Origin: CAZPRY01 sp964589175
GTDB lineage: Bacteria > Fidelibacterota > UBA2242
Length of the DNA stretch: 11,513 bases
Direction of reading: 5' to 3'
Assembly: GCA_964589175.1 (NCBI GenBank)
Contig: CAZPRY010000084.1
Location: 1 to 11,513 of the forward strand
Shown: piece by piece, positions 1-6,188 of the stretch
How positions within the stretch are numbered: the first letter of the stretch is position 1
Layout: the number at the start of each line of letters is the position of its first letter
Position numbers and translations under genes: made by a program
The notes under the pieces: model-generated
The model's database searches: none
What the model was told of the DNA's origin: nothing
Seen by the model: only the letters and a program-made list of their open reading frames with translations

Positions 1-217
1 CTTTGGAGGGAATTACAGGTTCATCGTTACGCAGCAATACATGGCTGCCGGAGACGGCGCTGACATGAAACCACCAGTCATTGGACTTGGCGATTTTGAC
101 ACTCAGAATATCGTTGTCCCGGTCCGTTTTGCCGGCAGTCACGCGCCAACCTTCGGGAAGCTGATACTCCCATGTCTGAACGTTTTCTTCGAGTTTTTGG
201 TGGCGTTGGTCGTTCAT
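1..217 (-). CDS. NFACT-R (DUF814) domain protein, 3' end outside the window
   Basis: Reading the minus strand from an ATG at 217 gives 72 residues that stay open to the left edge. The stretch around residues 47-63 (NDWWFHVSAVSGSHVLLRN) resembles the NFACT-R signature, in which an aromatic-rich WxHV strand is followed by GSHVV(I)LR. NFACT-R is the RNA-binding domain of the RqcH/Rqc2/Tae2 ribosome-quality-control proteins, and it also occurs alone in small bacterial proteins. Here the domain begins within about 25 residues of the start, so this looks like a stand-alone NFACT-R protein and not full RqcH; the missing C-terminus could change that. It starts 19 nt after the hydrolase stop codon on the same strand, so the two are probably co-transcribed. 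The ribosome binding site is weak (GTAAAGG, about 10 nt upstream). The family call rests on motif recognition only. Confidence 0.7.
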   Translation of the reverse strand, partial: MNDQRHQKLEENVQTWEYQLPEGWRVTAGKTDRDNDILSVKIAKSNDWWFHVSAVSGSHVLLRNDEPVIPSK

Positions 218-236
218 GCAAGAGTGCCTTTACCCA

Positions 237-1310
237 TTATTCACGCAAAAATTCGTTTACGATTTGGGTGCAGCGTTCCATCACGCAACCGATCGCCAGG
301 TGTCCGCAATTATTGTCCAGAATTGTGATGCGCCAATCCATGTGCCTGGCTAATTCGAGTGCCGGCTCGGGACGAACAATGTGATCGCTTGCCGATACGA
401 TGACAGCGACTTCGGCGCGTATGCTTTCCCCGGCCTTTTCAAGCGATCCGCTGAAGTTCCGGCTGATATCATGCGTCAGCATTGCGCGTATTTGACTGGC
501 TTTATTCGCCGGTGTAAAAATAGTCGGGGCAACTTTATCAAACCGGGAGATATATCCGGGGAACTCCTCCCGGGAGATCTCTTTCACCAGGTATTCCGGC
601 GTCCGGCCGGTAATAGCGGTAAACATCTCCAGCAGTTTGATCAGGGTATCCTGCGGCATTTCAGCAGCTGTTCCGGCTTCGATCAGGTCCATCTGAAAAT
701 TCAGGATCAGCCGTTCATAAGACGTCATGCGCGGCGAACATACATAGGGAATCGCCTTATCGATAAATTGCGGATAAGAGACCAGCCATTCAAAAACCTG
801 GAAACTGCCCATCGAACCGCCAATCGCCGCATGCAGGTGATCGATATTCATCTTTTGAGTAAGTATTTCGTATTGCGCTCTGACCATGTCATGAATCGTA
901 AAAACCGGAAATTTGTCGCCGGGCTGCCGGATGCTGTTGGAAGGTGAAGACGAAATTCCGTTGCCGAAGGCATCGAAGGCGATGATGAAGAAACCGGTGC
1001 TGTCGACCAGTTTTTCGGGACCGCCGATCAGCTTACCGAGATGCTCGCTGGTCCCCCCGAACCATGACGGGTAAATGATCGCATTCGAGCGATTGGCGTT
1101 CAGATGCCCGAAGGTCCGGTAGCCGACTTTGCAGTCCCGGATCACTTCCCCACTGTCCAGGCGAAAATCACCCAGTTCGGCAAAACGCTGAACCTGGCCG
1201 GCGTAGCTATTCAGGCACAGGACCGCAATGAACAAAATTGACGTGCATAATTTCTTCACGATTCGCTCTCTCATTTTTCCATTTGAATTTAAGCCAAACA
1301 GGTTCTTCAT
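237..1310 (-). CDS. Exported alpha/beta hydrolase of the homoserine O-acetyltransferase (MetX)-like family
   Basis: The 357-residue product has the MetX-type alpha/beta-hydrolase fold. The N-terminal part contains GYRTFGHLN (63-71) and the oxyanion-side segment YPSWFGGTSEH (80-90). The nucleophile elbow is GGSMGS with Ser166. The acid is probably Asp309 (SASDHIVRP) and the base His337 (CGHLA). True MetX enzymes are cytoplasmic and acetylate homoserine. This protein instead carries a signal peptide (KK, hydrophobic run about 21-34, then SYA at 35-37 as a likely signal peptidase I site). That argues for an exported esterase or acyltransferase of unknown substrate, so no metX symbol is given. 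Met13 (start at 1274) is an alternative initiator that would give a more standard 25-residue signal peptide; neither start has a strong ribosome binding site. The gene is divergent from the threonine-synthase-like gene and is followed at once by the NFACT-R gene. Confidence 0.88.
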   Translation of the reverse strand: MKNLFGLNSNGKMRERIVKKLCTSILFIAVLCLNSYAGQVQRFAELGDFRLDSGEVIRDCKVGYRTFGHLNANRSNAIIYPSWFGGTSEHLGKLIGGPEKLVDSTGFFIIAFDAFGNGISSSPSNSIRQPGDKFPVFTIHDMVRAQYEILTQKMNIDHLHAAIGGSMGSFQVFEWLVSYPQFIDKAIPYVCSPRMTSYERLILNFQMDLIEAGTAAEMPQDTLIKLLEMFTAITGRTPEYLVKEISREEFPGYISRFDKVAPTIFTPANKASQIRAMLTHDISRNFSGSLEKAGESIRAEVAVIVSASDHIVRPEPALELARHMDWRITILDNNCGHLAIGCVMERCTQIVNEFLRE

Positions 1311-1348
1311 AAAACCAATAAATGGCCGGTTCCGGAGATGCTGAGATA

Positions 1349-1377
1349 TTGTTTTTAACCTGAAGGTTTCATATTAT
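1349..1377 (+). promoter_or_regulatory. Possible sigma70-type promoter for the threonine-synthase-like gene
   Basis: TTGTTT (1349-1354) and TATTAT (1372-1377) are separated by exactly 17 nt. The -10 box matches consensus at 5 of 6 positions and the -35 box at only 3 of 6. Transcription would begin near 1384, about 45 nt before the in-frame ATC at 1429. It lies in the divergent gap in front of the plus-strand gene. Confidence 0.35.
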
Positions 1378-1428
1378 TTGGGTGAACATCATGGATCGAT
1401 CGGATGAAAACGCAAATATGAGGTAAAT

Positions 1429-2532
1429 ATCGACACGGCATCTCTCCTCTGTCCCCGCTGCAAAATTCATTTCCCGGTCGATGAGAGCCGCTGGCGTTGT
1501 AACTGCGGTTCTTATCTCGATCTGGATTTCCAGGCGGTTTTCGATCCGGATTTGATCCGGAGTCGCGCCTCTTCTTTGTGGCGCTACCGCGAAGCCCTTC
1601 CTATTAACGATGATGCCAGTATTATTTCGTTTCAGGAAGGTTTTACGCCTCTGCTGCATGTTCGTTTTAGCTCGCGCTCCGTCAGGATCAAACAGGACCA
1701 GCTCTTCCCCACCGGTTCGTACAAGGACCGCGGCGCTGCCGTTCTGGTCAGCAAGATCAAAGAACTGGGCATTCGCGAAGTTGTTGAGGATTCATCGGGC
1801 AACGCCGGCAGCTCCATTGCGGCCTATTGCGCCGCCGCCGGAATTCGATGTCAGATCTTTGTGCCTGAAGCTACCTCACCGGCTAAAACCCGCCAGATCG
1901 AGGCCTACGGCGCACGCCTGCACAAAATTCCCGGTAACCGCGAAGATTGCGCGCGAGCCACCAAATTCGCCGCAGAATCGATGTATTACGCCAGTCACGT
2001 CTGGAATCCCTTCTTTCTGCACGGTACTAAAACCTTCGCCTATGAAATCTGCGAGCAAATGGGCTGGCGCGTTCCGGACACCGTGATTCTGCCGGTCGGC
2101 AACGGCATCCTGCTGCTCGGCGCCTGGATCGGTTTCCGGGATTTGATGAAGGCCGGGATAACCTCCTCGCTGCCGCGCCTGATCGCAGTTCAGGCCCAAA
2201 ACTGCGCGCCGCTCGCCAGGGCCTTTCATGCCAAGTCGGGCGACATTGCTTGCATTGAAACAACTAAAACGATTGCCGAGGGAATTGCCATCGCCCGGCC
2301 GGCCCTGGGCGCACAGATTCTCGAAGCGGTGCGCGATTCACACGGTGATTTCATTACCGTCGATGAGCACGAAATCGTTCAGGCGCAGCAGGAAATGGCA
2401 CACCGGGGCTTTTTTATCGAGCCAACGGCGGCCGCCTGTATCGCCGGTGTCAAGAAGTACCTGCCGCTTAGTCCGCCGGACGAGGATATCGTCAGCGTCT
2501 TCACCGGCCACGGGCTTAAAGCAGGACGATAG
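1429..2532 (+). CDS. Threonine-synthase-like PLP enzyme with N-terminal zinc ribbon (no canonical start codon)
   Basis: The product is a fold-type II PLP-dependent enzyme, closest by motif to threonine synthase, which converts O-phosphohomoserine to threonine. Numbering from codon 1429, a zinc ribbon is formed by C8, C11, C24 and C26 (LCPRC ... RCNCG). The PLP lysine is K99 in GSYKDRG. A substrate/PLP loop SSGNAG lies at 122-127, the glycine-rich phosphate-binding loop PVGNGILLLG at 222-231, and the C-terminus TGHGLK is typical of ThrC. The frame is open from just after a stop at 1405-1407. The only common start codon in it is TTG at 1552, which lacks a ribosome binding site and would remove the conserved zinc ribbon. 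At 1429 an ATC follows GAGGT by 4 nt, as if a start ATG had become ATC. An alternative is a one-base frameshift joining the ATG at 1391 or 1418 to this frame. Diaminopropionate-type and other fold-II lyases are less likely. Confidence 0.82.
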   Translation: MDTASLLCPRCKIHFPVDESRWRCNCGSYLDLDFQAVFDPDLIRSRASSLWRYREALPINDDASIISFQEGFTPLLHVRFSSRSVRIKQDQLFPTGSYKDRGAAVLVSKIKELGIREVVEDSSGNAGSSIAAYCAAAGIRCQIFVPEATSPAKTRQIEAYGARLHKIPGNREDCARATKFAAESMYYASHVWNPFFLHGTKTFAYEICEQMGWRVPDTVILPVGNGILLLGAWIGFRDLMKAGITSSLPRLIAVQAQNCAPLARAFHAKSGDIACIETTKTIAEGIAIARPALGAQILEAVRDSHGDFITVDEHEIVQAQQEMAHRGFFIEPTAAACIAGVKKYLPLSPPDEDIVSVFTGHGLKAGR

Positions 2533-2542
2533 ATTTTTGATA

Positions 2543-2566
2543 GCCCCGGAGGGGTCCCTTCGGGGC
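2543..2566 (+). terminator. GC-rich hairpin after the threonine-synthase-like gene
   Basis: GCCCCGGAGGG and CCCTTCGGGGC form an almost uninterrupted stem (one G-T pair) 10 nt after the stop codon. No T-run follows, because the next bases begin the AGATTTCAG inverted repeat, so it may terminate weakly or only stabilise the mRNA 3' end. Confidence 0.4.
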
Positions 2567-2630
2567 AGATTTCAGATTGCAGATTTATTTATCCTCGAAG
2601 CATTTTCTTAAATCTGAAATCTGAAATCTG
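2566..2630. repeat. Imperfect 22-bp inverted repeat built from CAGATTT units
   Basis: The left arm 2566-2587 and right arm 2609-2630 are reverse complements at 21 of 22 positions, with a 21-nt loop. Each arm is itself made of the short unit CAGATTT(C/G) repeated two to three times. The structure fills the gap between the threonine-synthase-like and nitroreductase genes. It looks like an intergenic repeat (REP- or MITE-like), possibly multicopy in this genome, which one window cannot show. Confidence 0.7.
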
Positions 2631-2668
2631 CAATCGCATATCTAAAATTGCTACAAAAGGAGTGAGCC

Positions 2669-3187
2669 ATGGAATTCAAAGATGTTATCGAAGGACGTGA
2701 GAGTATCCGCAATTACGATCCCGACCGGCCGATCAACGAGGCTGTACTGCGGCGCATCCTGGAAGCCGGGCGCATCGCCCCTTCAGCCGCCAACCGCCAG
2801 CCCTGGACCTTTCTGCTGATTTCATCGACTGAACTGAAAACCAAAATTAATGCTTGCTATCCGAAGGATTGGTTTCGGGATGCTCCCCACATTCTCATGG
2901 TCAAAGGAAACCGGGATCAGGCCTGGACCAGCAAATTCGATGGGCGCAATGCACTCGAGACGGACCTTACAATTGCGATGGACCACATGATCCTGGCAGC
3001 CGAGAATGAAGGCGTCGGGACCTGCTGGATCGCAGCTTTCGATACCGATCTTTTGCGCCAGGCGCTCCCCTTACAAAAGCACGAGCAGATCTTCGCCATT
3101 ACACCGCTCGGCTACCCCCGGGCCGGGTTCGAAAAGAAACGGCTCAAGCAGCGCAAATCCTTCGATGAAATCGTGCGCTTCCTCTGA
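2669..3187 (+). CDS. Nitroreductase family FMN-dependent oxidoreductase
   Basis: The 172-residue product is a compact nitroreductase, a flavoenzyme that binds FMN at a dimer interface and uses NAD(P)H to reduce nitro groups, quinones or similar acceptors. Visible motifs are the N-terminal FMN-phosphate segment RESIRNYD (10-17), the APSAANRQPW loop (37-46), the GVGTCWIAAFD segment (115-125) that normally covers the flavin, and the C-terminal PLGYPR (146-151). The length fits the short single-domain class. AGGAG at 2658-2662 lies 6 nt before the ATG, so the start is secure. The preceding inverted repeat separates it from the threonine-synthase-like gene, so it need not be in the same operon. 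It converges with the outer-membrane gene, leaving 35 nt between the stops. The substrate cannot be read from sequence. Confidence 0.92.
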   Translation: MEFKDVIEGRESIRNYDPDRPINEAVLRRILEAGRIAPSAANRQPWTFLLISSTELKTKINACYPKDWFRDAPHILMVKGNRDQAWTSKFDGRNALETDLTIAMDHMILAAENEGVGTCWIAAFDTDLLRQALPLQKHEQIFAITPLGYPRAGFEKKRLKQRKSFDEIVRFL

Positions 3188-3222
3188 ACCGGAAGGAGTT
3201 GAACGCAGATGTTGAATAGGGT

Positions 3223-4149
3223 TTATATCTGAATTTTTATAACAGGTGATATACCGCCAAAAGTATTTCTGCCCCAAACATCAAACAGACATCCGATTTC
3301 GATAAATATTTTGTCATTTCGGGATTTCCAGATAATACTCGGGGTCACTGATAGCTTTGATTGTTCCGGATACACAATAGTATTCGGGACATTATCGTCC
3401 GGATTAAATACCTTAAACCAGTTCATCTCAAATTTCACGAATATACTTTTATATACATTGCCGCTAAAGACAAAATCACTGAATATTTCATCTCCAATAT
3501 CCATTTTCTCATTCTGCCAAAAGGACACACCGTCGCATTTACCGATAAAAATATATCCGATATCCAAAAATAAATCTAATCCGGAATTGGAGAAATCATT
3601 TCGTAATGCAATCGGAATGTCATAACTGCCGGTCCCGAGATTTAGTTTTAAATCCTTTAAATCTCGTTTATAATATCCAGTCGGGATCTTAAGTCCGGTG
3701 AGAAAAAAGGAACTATATTTTTCAGGAATATAAAAAATCCTGTATGTGCCATTGATCGAAATATCACTTAAACCTGCATTGGAATAATCATCCTTCTCGA
3801 TCGGATGCTTATAATTCAATCTCACATACGGAACTCGTATTTCCAATTGGAAACGATCACTCATTTGACATCCAAATGAAAAAATGTCTATGTGCCTGGA
3901 ATATCGTTTGAAATTAAAAGTATCTCCGCCTTCGCGCCAGCCATAACGAAAATCATAATACCTGGAATCGAGACTAATCTGAATGCTTTGCCCAGCGGAT
4001 TCATCGCTATAGAAAATCATCCTTTCTCCGGCAGTACCCCTGAAATAATCATTCACAGTCATTAAAGCCCCAACCATAGGATTGGCGAATACGAAGCCTG
4101 GAAGGATAGATATTAGAAACAAACGGATCATCTTCATTTTCCGTAACAT
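3223..4149 (-). CDS. Outer-membrane beta-barrel protein with signal peptide, function unknown
   Basis: The 308-residue product starts with a classic signal peptide (MLRKMKMIRL, hydrophobic core to about 20, cleavage near FVFA|NP after residue 22). The rest is rich in alternating polar/hydrophobic strands with aromatic girdles, such as SRYYDFRYGW, FQLEIRVPYVRLNYK, KYSSFFLTGLKIPTGYY and FIEIGCLFDVWG. The GLKIPTGYY and IRVPY patterns recall the outer-membrane family called the MetA pathway of phenol degradation (PF13557), a transporter-like barrel; this resemblance is from memory. The start at 4149 is chosen because AGGAGG at 4154-4159 lies 4 nt upstream; an in-frame ATG at 4191 has no such site. 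It is the last gene of the minus-strand block and lies 34 nt after a weak attC-like site. It is clearly AT-rich, unlike the nitroreductase beside it. Confidence 0.85.
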   Translation of the reverse strand: MLRKMKMIRLFLISILPGFVFANPMVGALMTVNDYFRGTAGERMIFYSDESAGQSIQISLDSRYYDFRYGWREGGDTFNFKRYSRHIDIFSFGCQMSDRFQLEIRVPYVRLNYKHPIEKDDYSNAGLSDISINGTYRIFYIPEKYSSFFLTGLKIPTGYYKRDLKDLKLNLGTGSYDIPIALRNDFSNSGLDLFLDIGYIFIGKCDGVSFWQNEKMDIGDEIFSDFVFSGNVYKSIFVKFEMNWFKVFNPDDNVPNTIVYPEQSKLSVTPSIIWKSRNDKIFIEIGCLFDVWGRNTFGGISPVIKIQI

Positions 4150-4182
4150 TTTTCCTCCTGAGTACCAATGTTTATCAGATAA

Positions 4183-4239
4183 TACTAACATCGAGTATCA
4201 AATGTTCCGTCCTTTACACACATATTCGTTCTGTTAGAT
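4183..4239 (-). other. Weak attC-like recombination site
   Basis: On the minus strand, ATCTAAC (4239-4233, fits R'' RYYYAAC) is followed 4 nt later by CGAATAT. At the far end ATACTCG lies 2 nt before GTTAGTA (4189-4183). The inner boxes pair at 6 of 7 positions and the outer ones at CTAAC/GTTAG, giving a 57-bp folded site. R' departs from GTTRRRY and the spacers are unequal, so this is suggestive only. It sits exactly between two unidirectional genes, as a cassette boundary would. Confidence 0.28.
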
Positions 4240-4259
4240 CCTCAGACCTGGCGGAATTA
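4238..4259 (-). repeat. 22-bp intergenic repeat, copy A
   Basis: This 22-mer, containing AGGTCTGAGGAT on the minus strand, matches 6116-6137 at 19 of 22 positions. Both copies lie 39-52 nt beyond the stop codon of a minus-strand gene in the block, outside any gene. Copy A abuts the R''-like ATCTAAC of the weak attC-like site. Confidence 0.55.
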
Positions 4260-4297
4260 CATCGCCAACAAACACAAATATAAGTTCGAAAATTTCG

Positions 4298-5671
4298 TTA
4301 CCAATCTATATCCAGTTCTTTCTTGATTTTCATGATTGAAAAGAATTGTTCACCTTTTAGTTTGTTCCGTTCGAGTATATTTTCCAAACTCTTCAACCAA
4401 TCAATTAACAAAGGCATTGTGGAGGGATCATGGCGCGCCTCGCGGGGGCTGATATTATTCAAGGCTGCAATTTTTTCATCAAGTAAACTCAAATAATATT
4501 TTTCCTCGATTTGCCTGATTAGTCTGGAAGGTGGTTGAATAGATTGCTCGTCTTTCTTCAGTTCCGCACTGATTTTTTGTTCCGGACTACTGGTAATATT
4601 CCTCTTGACGATTCGTTTAAAAGCAAGCGCATCGCCAAACAAACGCGTAAAATGGCTGATCGCAAATTCAGCCAAATCCAGTGAACGCGTCTCAAGACGG
4701 AAGAGAAATTGATCTACAAATAAATTTCCGATAACTTCAATACCTAGCTTTTTACCCTTAACATCAAGTTGAGAAGTCGTCAGTACAATTCCATTTTCTA
4801 TATCTCCGGTCTTGATGGATTCCAGCTCTTTTTCAATACCCAACGTGAACCAGTCAAACTGGTATCGGGTGATATCTCGTTTTCTCTTTTTATCTTTACG
4901 CCGCTTGGCCTCGATGAAATTAAACTCCTCACGGGACTTTAATATCTCAAATATGGTTTGGATATCCTTAACCAGAAAGCGGGCTTCGCAAAGCTGCAAT
5001 TCGCCGTAATTAGTGTAAAATTTTTTGTTCTTAGCCCGCTCCCGAATTTCCCGTTCAATCCGAAAGAAAATATCCCAGCGATTTTTAGCAAAGTCGGCGT
5101 ATGCAGGATCCCGGGCAATCTGTTTGTTTTCTGACCGGGCTTCCCTGACTCGATTGATAATTAATTCCTTATCAGCCGGACCGAACAAAGTCAGCGAACC
5201 GGTTGAATAATAATCGTCGCGGAAAAGATAGCACCTTGTAAGAACAATATCCCATTTTACCAATTTAAACGAAGAGGACACATCTTTTAAAAATCCTTCC
5301 TGGTTTGTAAAGAGGGATTTAATATGGCTCCCGTCACCAGGGAAAACTTGTTGAACTTCATAAAAATCAAGATTGGATTCGGACTGTGCATGCATCTCTT
5401 CGAGTTCCGATTCGCTGAATCGGTCCGCATAATGATCGATCACCCAATTTAAAAACCGATCTTCAAGATCATCAAAGAAGAAGTCGATAAACAGTATATC
5501 GAACAGGCGCATCAATTGCGCCCGCTGAATTTCCTCCGATTCATTTTTGAGACGCATTCTAAATTTGGTTTCGGATTCGTTGAAAATCTGTCGGATTAAG
5601 GCTGGTATCTTGCGTGCTAATTCCGGATTTTCATCAAATATATCAGACACTTTAGATTCAAAGGAAGCCAT
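4298..5671 (-). CDS. Uncharacterised protein of a SEC-C-associated family (no SEC-C motif), 457 aa
   Basis: The function is unknown. The architecture recalls uncharacterised proteins often annotated as SEC-C motif-containing. A helical N-terminus holds FDILFIDFFFDD (57-68), like the family's FLDWFLFDY block. A beta-rich segment follows, YEVQQVFPGDGSHIKSLFT (104-122) to VKWDIVLTRCYLF (138-150), matching its YEVxxVxPGxGxxLxDLxT ... WDxLxAR pattern. Residues 296-335 (VLTTSQLDVKGKKLGIEVIG onward) and a C-terminal block with SPREARHDP (408-416) before LIDWLKSLE complete the order. The PREA block resembles the C-terminal domain of Xre/MbcA/ParS-type antitoxins. Only two cysteines (147 and 228) are present, so the zinc-binding SEC-C motif is absent. 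There is no signal or membrane segment, so it is probably cytoplasmic. The start is supported by GGA 4 nt upstream and a further GGAG. It stands alone, with non-coding gaps of 94 and 148 nt to its neighbours, as in a cassette. The family assignment is recalled, not searched. Confidence 0.85.
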   Translation of the reverse strand: MASFESKVSDIFDENPELARKIPALIRQIFNESETKFRMRLKNESEEIQRAQLMRLFDILFIDFFFDDLEDRFLNWVIDHYADRFSESELEEMHAQSESNLDFYEVQQVFPGDGSHIKSLFTNQEGFLKDVSSSFKLVKWDIVLTRCYLFRDDYYSTGSLTLFGPADKELIINRVREARSENKQIARDPAYADFAKNRWDIFFRIEREIRERAKNKKFYTNYGELQLCEARFLVKDIQTIFEILKSREEFNFIEAKRRKDKKRKRDITRYQFDWFTLGIEKELESIKTGDIENGIVLTTSQLDVKGKKLGIEVIGNLFVDQFLFRLETRSLDLAEFAISHFTRLFGDALAFKRIVKRNITSSPEQKISAELKKDEQSIQPPSRLIRQIEEKYYLSLLDEKIAALNNISPREARHDPSTMPLLIDWLKSLENILERNKLKGEQFFSIMKIKKELDIDW

Positions 5672-5765
5672 ATTCCAGTTACTCCGTTTTCATTTATTGC
5701 CAACCCGAGGCAGTGTCGGGTGATTCGAACGTTTCCAATGTAATATTCATGCTTTAATTACACAA

Positions 5766-6042
5766 TCAGAATATCATGCCTGTTCCGGTTTCATCTGTAA
5801 ACTTGCCGATACATTCCAGTTTACAGATGCTGTTTTCAAAGGTATTGGGTATAATATTTAACGCTGACAGGCGACAATCCGACAATCTCAGCAATCTCGA
5901 TTCGAATTATTTCCGGGTCTTGTCTCACAAGAAGGATAATTTTTTCTTGGGTAGTCTTTTCCGTAGAGTGAGTAACATCCTTTAATTCGAAATGCAAAAT
6001 CGTTTTGAAATCGTCTCCCTCAAGCAGTTCGAATTTGCTGGT
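5766..6042 (-). pseudogene. Remnant of a winged-helix regulator (AlbA_2/Schlafen-type C-terminus)
   Basis: On the minus strand, codons from 6042 to 5839 read TSKFELLEGDDFKTILHF, then TTQEKIILLVRQDPEIIRIE and IAEIVGLSPVSVKYYTQYL, followed by a TGA at 5836-5838. The second half is a typical helix-turn-helix (EIAEIVGLSPVSVKY) of the kind closing AlbA_2/Schlafen ATP-binding regulators, where it follows a strand like FELLEGDDFKTIL. After VKY a +1 shift opens a frame reading NIIPNTFENSI, CKLECIGKFTDETGTGMIF and a stop at 5766-5768, resembling the wing (KLxxxGxxxRxG) that should follow. A TGA at 6043-6045 blocks the frame upstream; beyond it the same frame is open to an ATG at 6099. With two disruptions and no catalytic domain, this is a decayed 3' fragment. 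The family call is tentative. Confidence 0.6.
5792..5829. repeat. Perfect 12-bp inverted repeat
   Basis: CATCTGTAAACT (5792-5803) and AGTTTACAGATG (5818-5829) are perfect reverse complements around a 14-nt loop. The repeat lies in the frameshifted wing region of the winged-helix remnant. No T-run follows on either strand, so it is not a standard terminator. Confidence 0.75.
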
Positions 6043-6115
6043 TCATTGGTTTAACAGGTATGTGGATTGAAATGGTTGAATTAGGTAAAAGAATCTCATC
6101 TTAACATTCCCACGC

Positions 6116-6137
6116 ATCCTCAGACCTTGCGGGCTTA
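6116..6137 (-). repeat. 22-bp intergenic repeat, copy B
   Basis: This matches copy A (4238-4259) at 19 of 22 positions in the same orientation. It lies 52 nt after the stop codon of the lipoprotein gene. Nearby minus-strand GTTAAGA (R'-like) and CTCTAAG (R''-like) hint at a decayed cassette end, but no good attC fold can be drawn. Confidence 0.55.
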
Positions 6138-6188
6138 GAGCGGGGATATGGCCAATATCATGAATTTTGCCTATGCTAAATACACATC

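Noticed and set aside
381..947. 188-codon plus-strand frame inside the hydrolase gene
   Set aside because: Antisense to a gene with a full catalytic triad and signal peptide; no motif of its own.
3196..3216. GTTGAAC and GTTGAAT, both fitting GTTRRRY, between the nitroreductase and barrel genes
   Set aside because: No inner boxes or folded stem go with them; the consensus is loose enough to occur by chance.
5714..5732. ACCCGA/TCGGGT-type 6-bp hairpin between the remnant and the 457-aa gene
   Set aside because: Too short, with no T-run and no attC boxes at the right distance.
5776..5985. Plus-strand frame of 69 codons opposite the winged-helix remnant
   Set aside because: The minus strand carries recognisable helix-turn-helix sequence, so this is its antisense shadow.
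6099..6140. Possible attC from TCTTAAC to CTTAGAG around repeat copy B
   Set aside because: The outer boxes pair poorly, one spacer is missing and the site is only about 44 nt long; at best a decayed site.
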